Below, piece by piece: positions 54,882 to 63,242 of a stretch of 64,000 nucleotides of DNA (its first letter is position 1; each line of letters begins with the position of its first letter). The stretch lies in the NCBI RefSeq assembly GCF_026627445.1, contig NZ_JAPNLJ010000031.1, forward strand, positions 37,463 through 101,462, in the 5' to 3' direction. The translations under genes and the position numbers were made by a program. The notes beneath the pieces were generated by a model, which was given only the letters and a program-made list of their open reading frames with translations, was not told the origin of the DNA and made no database searches. The stretch is from Streptomyces sp. H27-H1. GTDB taxonomy: Bacteria > Actinomycetota > Actinomycetes > Streptomycetales > Streptomycetaceae.

Positions 54882-55660
54882 TGAAATACGGCGAACGGAT
54901 GAGCGAGGCCCCACAGGGCGAACTCGCGACCGGGGAGCGGTCAACCCGCAACCGGGTCGCGCGGTCGATCCTGGACCACGGTCCTTCCACCGTCGCCGAC
55001 CTCGCCCAGCGCCTCGGCCTCACCCAGGCCGCCGTTCGCCGCCACCTCGACACGCTCGTCACCGACGACGTGGTCGAACCCCGTGAGCAGCGTGTGTACG
55101 GTGCGCGGACCCGGGGCCGGCCCGCCAAGGTCTTCGCGCTGACCGACTGCGGCCGCGATGCCTTCGACCAGTCCTACGACGCGCTCGCCGCCGACGCCAT
55201 GCGCTGGATCGCGCAGGCCGCCGGGGGCGGGGAGTCGGGCGATGCCGCCGTGGCCGCCTTCGCGAAGGCCAGGCTGACGGCGCAGGCGGAGACCTACCGT
55301 GAGGCCGTGGAAGCGGCCGACCCGGCGGAGCGCACCGAGGCCCTTGCCAGGGCGTTGACCGGAGACGGGTACGCTGCTACGGCAAAGAGCGCTCCCGGTC
55401 CGCGCAGTGGTGAACAGCTCTGCCAGCACCACTGCCCGGTCGCGCACGTGGCCGAGCAGTTCCCGCAGCTCTGCGAGGCGGAGACCGAGGTCTTCTCCCG
55501 CCTGCTCGGGACGCATGTGCAGCGTCTCGCCACGATCGCCCACGGCGACGGGGTGTGCACGACGTTCATTCCGCGAAGCGGAAACGGCGCCGCTGCCACG
55601 GGCGCCACACAGACCAATCCCTCAGTATCTGCAAGCACGGCCGGGAGGAACCCCGCATGA
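54881..55660 (+). CDS. sufR: Fe-S cluster-sensing repressor SufR
   Basis: The protein has 259 residues. An N-terminal winged helix-turn-helix (STVADLAQRLGLTQAAVRRHLDTL, about 35-60) is followed by a dimerisation region and a Cys cluster: C181, C185, C198 and C226 (GEQLCQHHCPVAHV and HGDGVCTTF), suited to bind a [4Fe-4S] cluster. Cluster-bound SufR represses suf. The last 25 residues are Ala/Thr-rich. GTG at 54881 coincides with the operator; ATG at 54899 is an alternative. The stop overlaps the sufB ATG, so repressor and assembly genes are coupled. Confidence 0.95.
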   Translation: MKYGERMSEAPQGELATGERSTRNRVARSILDHGPSTVADLAQRLGLTQAAVRRHLDTLVTDDVVEPREQRVYGARTRGRPAKVFALTDCGRDAFDQSYDALAADAMRWIAQAAGGGESGDAAVAAFAKARLTAQAETYREAVEAADPAERTEALARALTGDGYAATAKSAPGPRSGEQLCQHHCPVAHVAEQFPQLCEAETEVFSRLLGTHVQRLATIAHGDGVCTTFIPRSGNGAAATGATQTNPSVSASTAGRNPA

Positions 55661-57072
55661 CCACGGAGACTGCTCACCCTGAGCTCGATGGCCTCGGCAC
55701 CTACGAATATGGCTGGGCCGACTCCGACACGGCCGGAGCCACGGCCAAGCGGGGTCTGTCCGAAGAGGTCGTCCGCGACATCTCGGCGAAGAAGTCCGAG
55801 CCGGAGTGGATGCTGAACCTCCGCCTCAAGGGCCTCAAGCTGTTCGGCAAGAAGCCCATGCCCAACTGGGGTTCCGACCTCTCCGGCATCGACTTCGACA
55901 ACATCAAGTACTTCGTGCGCTCCACCGAGAAGCAGGCCGCTTCGTGGGAGGACCTGCCGGAGGACATCAAGAACACGTACGACCGCCTCGGCATCCCGGA
56001 GGCCGAGAAGCAGCGCCTCGTCGCCGGTGTCGCGGCCCAGTACGAGTCCGAGGTCGTCTACCACCAGATCCGTGAGGACCTGGAGGAGCAGGGCGTCATC
56101 TTCCTCGACACGGACACCGCGCTCAAGACGCACCCGGAGCTCTTCCAGGAGTACTTCGGCACGGTCATCCCGGTCGGCGACAACAAGTTCGCCTCGCTGA
56201 ACACCGCCGTGTGGTCGGGCGGCTCGTTCATCTACGTCCCCAAGGGCGTCAAGGTCGACATCCCGCTCCAGGCCTACTTCCGTATCAACACGGAGAACAT
56301 GGGCCAGTTCGAGCGGACGCTGATCATCGTCGACGAGGACGCCTACGTCCACTACGTCGAGGGCTGCACCGCCCCGATCTACTCCTCGGACTCGCTGCAC
56401 AGCGCCGTGGTCGAGATCATCGTGAAGAAGGGCGGCCGCTGCCGCTACACCACGATCCAGAACTGGTCGAACAACGTCTACAACCTGGTCACCAAGCGCG
56501 CCGTGGCGTACGAGGGCGCGACCATGGAGTGGATCGACGGCAACATCGGTTCCAAGGTCACCATGAAGTACCCGGCGGTCTACCTGATGGGCGAGCACGC
56601 CAAGGGCGAGACCCTGTCCATCGCCTTCGCGGGCGAGGGCCAGCACCAGGACGCCGGCTCCAAGATGGTCCACATGGCGCCGAACACCTCCTCCAACATC
56701 GTCTCGAAGTCGGTGGCCCGAGGCGGCGGCCGCACCTCGTACCGCGGTCTGGTCGAGATCGGCGAAGGCGCCCACGGCTCCAAGTCCAACGTGCTGTGCG
56801 ACGCGCTCCTGGTCGACACCATCTCCCGCTCGGACACCTACCCCTACGTGGACGTCCGCGAGGACGACGTGTCCATGGGCCACGAGGCGACCGTCTCCAA
56901 GGTCTCCGACGACCAGCTCTTCTACCTGATGAGCCGCGGTCTGACGGAGTTCGAGGCCATGGCGATGATCGTGCGCGGCTTCGTCGAGCCGATCGCCCGT
57001 GAGCTCCCGATGGAGTACGCGCTGGAGCTGAACCGGCTGATCGAGCTGCAGATGGAAGGCTCGGTCGGTTAG
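55657..57072 (+). CDS. sufB: Fe-S cluster assembly scaffold SufB
   Basis: The protein has 471 residues. SufB with SufC and SufD forms the scaffold where clusters are built. The conserved core runs from YEYGWADSDTAG through WSGGSFIYVPKGVKVDIPLQ, VHYVEGCTAPIYSSDSLHSAVVE with the family Cys, and IGEGAHGSKSNVLCDALL. GGGAGGAACC precedes the ATG, which overlaps the sufR stop by four bases. sufD follows after 59 bp. Confidence 0.98.
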   Translation: MTTETAHPELDGLGTYEYGWADSDTAGATAKRGLSEEVVRDISAKKSEPEWMLNLRLKGLKLFGKKPMPNWGSDLSGIDFDNIKYFVRSTEKQAASWEDLPEDIKNTYDRLGIPEAEKQRLVAGVAAQYESEVVYHQIREDLEEQGVIFLDTDTALKTHPELFQEYFGTVIPVGDNKFASLNTAVWSGGSFIYVPKGVKVDIPLQAYFRINTENMGQFERTLIIVDEDAYVHYVEGCTAPIYSSDSLHSAVVEIIVKKGGRCRYTTIQNWSNNVYNLVTKRAVAYEGATMEWIDGNIGSKVTMKYPAVYLMGEHAKGETLSIAFAGEGQHQDAGSKMVHMAPNTSSNIVSKSVARGGGRTSYRGLVEIGEGAHGSKSNVLCDALLVDTISRSDTYPYVDVREDDVSMGHEATVSKVSDDQLFYLMSRGLTEFEAMAMIVRGFVEPIARELPMEYALELNRLIELQMEGSVG

Positions 57073-57131
57073 TCCCGGCCCGCCTGACGTCCCGCAGTAG
57101 ATTCTTTAAGGAAGAGAGCAACACGACAGCC

Positions 57132-58310
57132 ATGGCTGAGGCTCAAAACATTCCGGCGGGTTCCACCACTGCCGGCGCGATCGCGGTGGCCGCCGAGTCC
57201 ACCGTCGCCACCCGGATGAGCGCCCCCCCGTCCTTCGACGTGGCGGACTTCCCCGTGCCCAACGGCCGCGAGGAGGAGTGGCGCTTCACGCCGCTCGCCC
57301 GCCTCAAGGGCCTGCACGACGGCACCGCGGTCGCCAACGGCACCATGAAGGCCCAGATCGACGCGCCCGAGGGCGTCACGGTCGAGTCCGTGGAGCGCGG
57401 CGACGCGCGCATCGGCAAGGCCGGCATCCCGGTGGACCGGATCGCCGCCCAGGCGTTCTCGTCCTTCGCCAAGGCCACGGTCGTGACCGTGGCCAAGGAG
57501 GCCGTCCTGACCGAGCCCGTGCGTGTCTCGCTGCACGGCGAGGGCGGCACGACCTTCGGCCACACCGTCTTCGACGTCCAGGCCTTCGCCGAGGCCGTCG
57601 TCGTCATCGACCACACCGGTGACGGCGTGCGCGCCGCCAACGTCGACTTCCTCGTCGGCGACGGCGCCAAGCTCACCGTCGTCTCCGTGCAGGACTGGGA
57701 CGACACCGCCGTCCACGTCTCCCAGCACAACGCGCTGATCGGCCGCGACGCGACCTTCAGGTCGATCGTGGTCACCTTCGGCGGCGACCTCGTACGCCTC
57801 CACCCGCGCGTGGCCTACGCAGGCCCCGGCGGCGAGGCGGAGCTCTTCGGCCTGTACTTCACGGACGCCGGCCAGCACCAGGAGCACCGCCTCCTGGTCG
57901 ACCACAGCGCCCCGCACTGCAAGTCGAACGTGGTCTACAAGGGCGCGCTCCAGGGCCAGGACGCCCACGCCGTCTGGATCGGTGACGTGCTCATCGAGAA
58001 GACCGCCGAGGGCACCGACACCTACGAGATGAACCGCAACCTCGTCCTCACGGACGGCGCGCGGGTCGACTCGGTGCCGAACCTGGAGATCGAGACCGGC
58101 GAGATCGTCGGCGCCGGCCACGCCTCCGCGACCGGCCGCTTCGACGACGAGCAGCTCTTCTACCTGCAGTCCCGCGGCATCCGGGCTGACGACGCCCGGC
58201 GCCTGGTCGTCCGCGGCTTCTTCGCCGAGCTCGTCCACCAGATCGGTGTCCCTGACATCGAGGAGCGCCTGCTCGCCAAGATCGAGACCGAGCTGCAGGG
58301 TTCCGTCTGA
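57132..58310 (+). CDS. sufD: Fe-S cluster assembly protein SufD
   Basis: The protein has 392 residues, the SufB-like partner of the SufBCD complex. The family core includes PNGREEEWRFTPLARL near the start, HLLVDHSAPHCKSNVVYKG-type sequence with the conserved His and Cys, and LEIETGEIVGAGHASATGRFDDEQLFYLQSRGI. ATG at 57132 follows AGGAAGAGAG. Its stop shares one base with the ferredoxin start (TGATG), a coupled arrangement. Confidence 0.97.
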   Translation: MAEAQNIPAGSTTAGAIAVAAESTVATRMSAPPSFDVADFPVPNGREEEWRFTPLARLKGLHDGTAVANGTMKAQIDAPEGVTVESVERGDARIGKAGIPVDRIAAQAFSSFAKATVVTVAKEAVLTEPVRVSLHGEGGTTFGHTVFDVQAFAEAVVVIDHTGDGVRAANVDFLVGDGAKLTVVSVQDWDDTAVHVSQHNALIGRDATFRSIVVTFGGDLVRLHPRVAYAGPGGEAELFGLYFTDAGQHQEHRLLVDHSAPHCKSNVVYKGALQGQDAHAVWIGDVLIEKTAEGTDTYEMNRNLVLTDGARVDSVPNLEIETGEIVGAGHASATGRFDDEQLFYLQSRGIRADDARRLVVRGFFAELVHQIGVPDIEERLLAKIETELQGSV

Positions 58311-58627
58311 TGACTTACGTCAAGGCCTGTGCGCTGAGCGAGCTGGAGGAGAACGCCCCCAAGCGGGTGGAACTCGACGGCACGCCGGTGTCCATCGTCC
58401 GCGCCGAGGGGGAGGTGTTCGCGATCAACGACATCTGCTCGCACGCGAACGTGTCCCTCTCGGAGGGCGAGGTCGAAGACTGCATGATCGAGTGCTGGCT
58501 GCACGGGTCGTCCTTCGACCTGCGCACCGGCAAGCCCTCGGGCCTGCCCGCGACGCGCCCCGTACCCGTATACCCCGTAAAGATCGAAGGGGACGACGTG
58601 CTCGTTTCCCTCACCCAGGAGTCCTGA
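58310..58627 (+). CDS. Rieske-type ferredoxin in the suf operon
   Basis: The protein has 105 residues. The [2Fe-2S] ligands are C43-S-H45 (NDICSHANVSLSEG) and C62-W-L-H65 (IECWLHGSSFD). It belongs to the non-haem iron oxygenase ferredoxin group and is a standard member of actinobacterial suf operons, where it may supply electrons or accept clusters. It overlaps sufD by one base and is followed by sufC after seven. Confidence 0.95.
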   Translation: MTYVKACALSELEENAPKRVELDGTPVSIVRAEGEVFAINDICSHANVSLSEGEVEDCMIECWLHGSSFDLRTGKPSGLPATRPVPVYPVKIEGDDVLVSLTQES

Positions 58628-58634
58628 GGTATCC

Positions 58635-59402
58635 ATGGCAACGCTTGAAATCCACGACCTGCACGTCTCCGTCGAGGCCGAGAACGGCGCCCGCGAGATC
58701 CTCAAGGGCGTCGACCTCACCGTCAAGCAGGGTGAGACGCACGCCATCATGGGTCCGAACGGCTCCGGCAAGTCGACCCTCGCGTACTCCCTCGCCGGTC
58801 ACCCGAAGTACACCATCACCGGTGGCACCGTGACCCTCGACGGCGAAGACGTCCTGGAGATGTCCGTCGACGAGCGCGCCCGCGCCGGTGTCTTCCTCGC
58901 CATGCAGTACCCGGTCGAGGTTCCCGGCGTCTCGGTCTCCAACTTCCTGCGTACGTCGGCCACCGCCATCCGCGGCGAGGCGCCGAAGCTGCGTACCTGG
59001 GTGAAGGAGGTCAAGTCCGCGATGGAGCAGCTCCAGATGGACCCGGCCTTCGCCGAGCGCAACGTCAACGAGGGCTTCTCCGGCGGCGAGAAGAAGCGCC
59101 ACGAGATCCTGCAGCTTGAGCTCCTCAGGCCGAAGATCGCGATCCTCGACGAGACCGACTCCGGTCTCGACGTCGACGCCCTGCGCCAGGTCTCCGAAGG
59201 CGTCAACCGCGTCCGCGCGACCGGCGAGGTCGGCACCCTGCTGATCACGCACTACACGCGGATCCTCCGTTACATCAAGCCCGACTTCGTTCACGTCTTC
59301 TCCGAAGGCCGCATCGTTGAGTCCGGCGGCGCCGAGCTCGCCGACAAGCTGGAGGCGGAAGGCTACGAGTCGTACAGCACGAAGGGTGGCGCGACCGCGT
59401 GA
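58635..59402 (+). CDS. sufC: Fe-S cluster assembly ATPase SufC
   Basis: The protein has 255 residues. It is an ABC-type ATPase that drives the SufBCD scaffold. Walker A is IMGPNGSGKSTLAYSLAG, the signature region NEGFSGGEKKRHEILQ, Walker B PKIAILDETDSGLDVDALR, all characteristic of SufC. The stop overlaps the GTG start of sufS. Confidence 0.98.
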   Translation: MATLEIHDLHVSVEAENGAREILKGVDLTVKQGETHAIMGPNGSGKSTLAYSLAGHPKYTITGGTVTLDGEDVLEMSVDERARAGVFLAMQYPVEVPGVSVSNFLRTSATAIRGEAPKLRTWVKEVKSAMEQLQMDPAFAERNVNEGFSGGEKKRHEILQLELLRPKIAILDETDSGLDVDALRQVSEGVNRVRATGEVGTLLITHYTRILRYIKPDFVHVFSEGRIVESGGAELADKLEAEGYESYSTKGGATA

Positions 59403-60655
59403 CACAGCTGCCTGGCCTCCTCGACACCGAGGCGATCCGCAAGGACTTCCCCCTGCTGGATCGTGTGGTCCACGATGGGAAGAAGATCGTTTACCTGGAC
59501 AACGCGGCGACTTCGCAGAAGCCGCGCCAGGTGCTCGACGCGCTGAACGAGTACTACGAGCAGCACAACGCCAACGTCCACCGCGGCGTGCACGTGCTCG
59601 CCGAGGAGGCCACGGCGCTGTACGAGGGTGCTCGCGACAAGGTCGCCGCCTTCATCAACGCACCGAGCCGCAACGAGGTGATCTTCACCAAGAACGCCTC
59701 GGAGTCGCTCAACCTGGTCGCGAACATGCTCGGCTGGGCGGACGAGCCCTACCGGGTCGACCGCGAGACCGAGATCGCCATCACGGAGATGGAGCACCAC
59801 TCCAACATCGTCCCGTGGCAGCTGCTCTCGCAGCGCACCGGCGCGAAGCTGAAGTGGTTCGGCCTCACCGACGACGGCCGGCTCGACCTGTCCAACATCG
59901 AAGAGGTCATCACGGAGAAGACGAAGATCGTCTCCTTCACGCTGGTCTCCAACATCATGGGCACGGTCAACCCGGTCGAGGCGATCGTCCGGCGCGCGCA
60001 GGACGTCGGCGCCCTGGTGCTGATCGACGCCTCGCAGGCCGCTCCGCACATGCCGCTGGACGTGCAGGCGCTCGGCGCCGACTTCGTGGCCTTCACCGGT
60101 CACAAGATGTGCGGCCCGACCGGCATCGGCGTCCTCTGGGGCCGCCAGGAACTGCTTGAGGACCTGCCGCCCTTCCTGGGCGGCGGCGAGATGATCGAAA
60201 CCGTCTCGATGCACTCCTCGACGTACGCCCCGGCGCCCCACAAGTTCGAGGCCGGTACGCCCCCGATCGCCCAGGCCGTCGGCCTCGGCGCGGCCGTGGA
60301 CTACCTGACCGCGATCGGCATGGACAAGATCGCCGCGCACGAGCACGCGATCACCGAGTACGCGATCAAGCGTCTCTCGCAGGTCCCGGACCTGCGCATC
60401 ATCGGCCCGACCACGGCCGAGGACCGCGGCGCCGCGATCTCCTTCGTGCTCGGTGACATCCACCCGCACGACGTCGGCCAGGTACTGGACGAGCAGGGCA
60501 TCGCGGTCCGCGTGGGACACCACTGCGCCCGCCCGGTCTGCCTGCGGTACGGAATTCCGGCGACGACGCGAGCGTCTTTCTATCTGTACTCCTCTCCGGC
60601 CGAGGTCGACGCACTGATCGACGGGCTGGAGCACGTACGGAACTTCTTCGGATAA
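59399..60655 (+). CDS. sufS: Cysteine desulfurase SufS
   Basis: The protein has 418 residues. It is a PLP enzyme supplying persulfide sulfur for cluster building. The start IRKDFPLLDRVVHDGKKIVY and VYLDNAATSQKP, the PLP-Lys in FTGHKMCGPTGIGVLWG and the catalytic Cys in VGHHCARPVCLRYGI are visible. GTG at 59399 overlaps the sufC stop by four bases. sufU follows. Confidence 0.98.
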   Translation: MTQLPGLLDTEAIRKDFPLLDRVVHDGKKIVYLDNAATSQKPRQVLDALNEYYEQHNANVHRGVHVLAEEATALYEGARDKVAAFINAPSRNEVIFTKNASESLNLVANMLGWADEPYRVDRETEIAITEMEHHSNIVPWQLLSQRTGAKLKWFGLTDDGRLDLSNIEEVITEKTKIVSFTLVSNIMGTVNPVEAIVRRAQDVGALVLIDASQAAPHMPLDVQALGADFVAFTGHKMCGPTGIGVLWGRQELLEDLPPFLGGGEMIETVSMHSSTYAPAPHKFEAGTPPIAQAVGLGAAVDYLTAIGMDKIAAHEHAITEYAIKRLSQVPDLRIIGPTTAEDRGAAISFVLGDIHPHDVGQVLDEQGIAVRVGHHCARPVCLRYGIPATTRASFYLYSSPAEVDALIDGLEHVRNFFG

Positions 60656-60684
60656 GACGAAGCGACGAAGGCGACGAGGGCGCA

Positions 60685-61146
60685 GTGAAGCTGGAATCGA
60701 TGTACCAGGAACTGATCCTGGACCACTACAAGCACCCGCGTGGGCGAGGCCTGCGCGACGGCGACGCCGAGGTGCACCACGTCAATCCGACCTGCGGTGA
60801 CGAGATCACCCTGCGCGTGAAGTACGACGGCGAGACGCTCACGGACGTCTCGTACGAGGGTCAGGGCTGCTCCATCAGCCAGGCCGGCGCGTCGATACTG
60901 AACGAGCTGCTCGTCGGCAAGGAGCTGGGCGAGGCGCGGAAGATCCAGGAAACCTTCCTGGAGCTGATGCAGTCCAAGGGCAAGATGGAGCCCGACGAGG
61001 CCATGGAGGAGGTGCTGGAGGACGCGGTCGCGTTCGCCGGTGTCTCCAAGTATCCGGCCCGGGTGAAGTGTGCTCTGCTGAGTTGGATGGCGTGGAAGGA
61101 CGCGACCGCCCAGGCACTGGGCGACGCCGAGAGGAAGACGGCATGA
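60685..61146 (+). CDS. sufU: Sulfur-transfer zinc protein SufU
   Basis: The protein has 153 residues. The zinc/sulfur ligands C37, D39, C62 and C129 are in place (NPTCGDEITL, YEGQGCSISQAG, ARVKCALLSW). SufU takes sulfur from SufS in actinobacteria and firmicutes. GTG at 60685 opens KLESMYQELILDHYKHPRG, typical of the family. It overlaps the next gene by four bases. Confidence 0.97.
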   Translation: MKLESMYQELILDHYKHPRGRGLRDGDAEVHHVNPTCGDEITLRVKYDGETLTDVSYEGQGCSISQAGASILNELLVGKELGEARKIQETFLELMQSKGKMEPDEAMEEVLEDAVAFAGVSKYPARVKCALLSWMAWKDATAQALGDAERKTA

Positions 61147-61487
61147 CCGAGAACGCGACGCCCGAGGCGTCCATCAAGCCGGCCACCGAGGAAGAGGTCC
61201 GCGAGGCCCTCTACGACGTGGTCGACCCCGAGCTGGGCATCGATGTCGTCAACCTGGGCCTGATCTACGGCATCCACGTGGACGACGCGAACATCGCGAC
61301 CCTCGACATGACCCTCACCTCGGCGGCCTGCCCGCTGACGGACGTCATCGAGGACCAGGCGAAGTCGGCGACGGACGGCATCGTCAGCGAACTGCGCATC
61401 AACTGGGTGTGGATGCCGCCGTGGGGCCCGGACAAGATCACCGACGACGGTCGCGAGCAGCTGCGCGCGCTCGGCTTCAACGTCTGA
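61143..61487 (+). CDS. MIP18-family metal-sulfur cluster assembly factor (SufT-like)
   Basis: The protein has 114 residues, the DUF59/MIP18 fold. The conserved segments are EVREALYDVVDPELGIDVVNLGLI, LTSAACPLTDVIEDQ with the family Cys, and WMPPWGPDKITDDGREQLRALGF. Such proteins help maturation of Fe-S targets. It is the last suf operon gene, starting on the sufU stop, and a strong terminator follows. Confidence 0.95.
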   Translation: MTENATPEASIKPATEEEVREALYDVVDPELGIDVVNLGLIYGIHVDDANIATLDMTLTSAACPLTDVIEDQAKSATDGIVSELRINWVWMPPWGPDKITDDGREQLRALGFNV

Positions 61488-61520
61488 TCCCCGATCGGCG
61501 GCCGTCCGACGGCTGAGTGA

Positions 61521-61560
61521 ACAGATGACCCCCGGCACGGGTGTGCCGGGGGTCATCTGT
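61521..61560 (+). terminator. suf operon terminator
   Basis: ACAGATGACCCCCGGCAC (61521-61538) pairs perfectly over 18 bp with its complement at 61543-61560, followed by TTTCCC, close to an ideal intrinsic terminator. Confidence 0.92.
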
Positions 61561-61621
61561 TTTCCCGGCAGCCGGGCCGTGTGCACCGGGAGTTGGCCAC
61601 AGTGGCCGAATCTTCTCGACG

Positions 61622-61640
61622 GCCGTCACAACGTGACGGC
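61622..61640. promoter_or_regulatory. Perfect palindrome upstream of the secreted-protein gene
   Basis: GCCGTCAC-AAC-GTGACGGC has eight-base arms and lies 20 bp before the TTG start at 61661, where an operator or leader hairpin would act. Confidence 0.5.
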
Positions 61641-61660
61641 GCACACGAGAGGACCCTCCG

Positions 61661-62531
61661 TTGGCCGTTCGCCCTTCACCGGCACGCCGCCTCGGTGCCG
61701 TGGGAGCCGCCGGGGCCGCCGCCCTGCTCGCCGCAGGGCTGGCCGCGCCCGCCCACGCCGCCCAGGAAACCGCCGCCGCAGCGACCATCGCGCTCTCCGC
61801 CGGGCACCTGTCGGGGGCCGTCGGCGCGACCGGAGACCCGGGCGCCACCGTGGACATCGCGCAACAGGGGACACCCGCCGCCTTCCTCAAGGTCGACGCC
61901 CAGTCCTCCAGCAACCCGGCGGTCGCCGGACCCGGCGACGTACGCATCGACCGGACCGGACACGGCGACCGCGAGCTGACCGTCCGCCCGCGGGGCCGGG
62001 GCTACACCGACCTGACGGAAGCCGACATCGAGGCCGCCGCCCGGGTCGGCGACACCGTCTACCTGGGCTTCCGCGCCCCGCTCGCGGCCGCCGTGCCCGG
62101 CGGCAAGGCGCTGGTCGTGCCCGTCACCAACATCGACCAGGTCGTGGCCGGGGTGGCCAACCCTTTTCGGCGAGCCGCTCGAGATGAACCTCGGCGGGCC
62201 GGCGGTTCGTGACATCCGCGAGAACGCGGCCGACCAGTACCTGATCCCGGCCGGCTCCTGGGCGGCGGACGACAACTCCGCCCTCTACGCCCTCTACCAG
62301 TGGGACGGCGTCCCGGCCCACGCTCCGGTCAAGCGGGCCGACCTGCCGACCACCGACCCGGGCGGCTGGGAGGCCATCGTGGCGGTCCTGGACCTGTCCG
62401 TCGCGGGCGTGCGCGTGCAGCTGGTCACCGACAGCGGCTCCGCCGACCTGTACGGGGACGGCACCGAGGCCAAGGATCTCGGCCGCCCGGAGTCGAAGAA
62501 GTCCCGCGCGGCCTGGTTCACGCTGAACTGA
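61661..62531 (+). pseudogene. Secreted protein of unknown function, frameshifted near 62165
   Basis: The first frame opens with TTG at 61661, supported by GAGAGGA upstream, and gives a signal peptide (hydrophobic stretch about residues 10-34) and about 135 further residues to VVAGVANPF, where the frame goes astray. The following frame continues naturally, reading LFGEPLEMNLGGPAVRDIRENA through to TGA at 62531. Adding one C in the run near 62161 restores a single protein of about 290 residues. A run-length error in sequencing or assembly is as likely as real inactivation. I recognise no family. Confidence 0.75.
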
Positions 62532-62661
62532 GCCCCGCGCACTGCCCGGTGGGCTGCGCCGCCAGATCCTCGCGGCGGATCCGCCGGTGTGTGGAGCCAA
62601 GCCCGCGGTGAGCTGCGGGAAGCCGGGACACGCGGATATGTACGGGCGTCCATAACGATGA

Positions 62662-62680
62662 GTACAGTCGTACGCATGCC
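62662..62680 (+). promoter_or_regulatory. Shared 19-nt element at the SMR gene start
   Basis: GTACAGTCGTACGCATGCC covers a TACAGT -10-like hexamer (62663-62668), seven bases and the ATG. The same 19 bases, one substitution apart, lie at 63193-63211 before the TetR gene. GTAC-N4-GTAC within it is palindromic, a likely repressor site. Confidence 0.6.
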
Positions 62681-62999
62681 CTACATACTGCTCGCCGCCG
62701 CCATCGCCGCAGAGGTCGCCGGTACCACCGCCATGAAGTTCAGCGAGGGCTTCACGAAGCTGTGGCCCTCGCTGATCACGCTGGTGGGCTACGTCATCGC
62801 CTTCACGCTGCTCGCGCAGACACTGAAGTCGATGTCGGTGGGGACGGCGTACGCGATCTGGGCCGGGGTCGGCACGGCGGCGATCGCCGCGATCGGCATG
62901 GTCTTCATGGGGGAGGCCGCGACGGCCGCGAAGATCGGCGGGATCGTGCTGGTCATCGCCGGGGTCGTACTGCTGAACCTTGGGGGGACCACGCACTGA
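62676..62999 (+). CDS. Small multidrug resistance (SMR) family efflux protein
   Basis: The protein has 107 residues and four membrane helices. The essential membrane-embedded acidic residue is Glu13 in AAAIAAEVAGTTAMKFSEGF-type helix 1; YAIWAGVGTAAIAAIGMVF and AAKIGGIVLVIAGVVLLNL follow as in EmrE/QacE. It exports cationic drugs, or guanidinium in the Gdx subgroup. ATG at 62676 lies at the expected transcription start; ATG at 62658 would overlap the -10. A TetR gene follows with the same start element, implying joint control. Confidence 0.93.
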   Translation: MPYILLAAAIAAEVAGTTAMKFSEGFTKLWPSLITLVGYVIAFTLLAQTLKSMSVGTAYAIWAGVGTAAIAAIGMVFMGEAATAAKIGGIVLVIAGVVLLNLGGTTH

Positions 63000-63192
63000 T
63001 GGCCGGCCGTACCGGTGCCCGGCCGTACTGATGCCCCACCGGGATGTGCGGCGGGGATCAGCGGCGTTACGGCGTGCCGGCCGCCACAAGATCGGTAGGG
63101 GAGACATACCTCTGGGTCGAATGGTTGTACGGGGACGGCGCCGGCCCGTGTCCCGCCGCGGTACGACCGGCACGGCGCGGGTGCCTGCCTGT

Positions 63193-63211
63193 GTACTGTC
63201 GTACGCATGCC
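63193..63211 (+). promoter_or_regulatory. Shared 19-nt element before the TetR gene
   Basis: GTACTGTCGTACGCATGCC repeats the SMR start element with one change. TACTGT (63194-63199) is again seven bases from an ATG, here the start of an 11-residue leader ORF. Confidence 0.6.
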
Positions 63212-63242
63212 TCGTCTGTCACCCGCAGCAGCCGCCCGCTGA
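63207..63242 (+). CDS. Possible 11-residue leader peptide coupled to the TetR gene
   Basis: ATG at 63207 opens MPRLSPAAAAR and stops at TGA 63240-63242, overlapping the TetR start as TGATG. The ATG sits where transcription should start, as in the SMR gene. Its role would be to deliver ribosomes to the regulator start, which lacks a clear Shine-Dalgarno. Confidence 0.45.
   Translation: MPRLSPAAAAR

Noticed and set aside
62532..62675. Guanidine riboswitch in front of the SMR gene
   Set aside because: No ykkC-like conserved core and no paired ACGR-loop hairpins could be found; the start looks leaderless.
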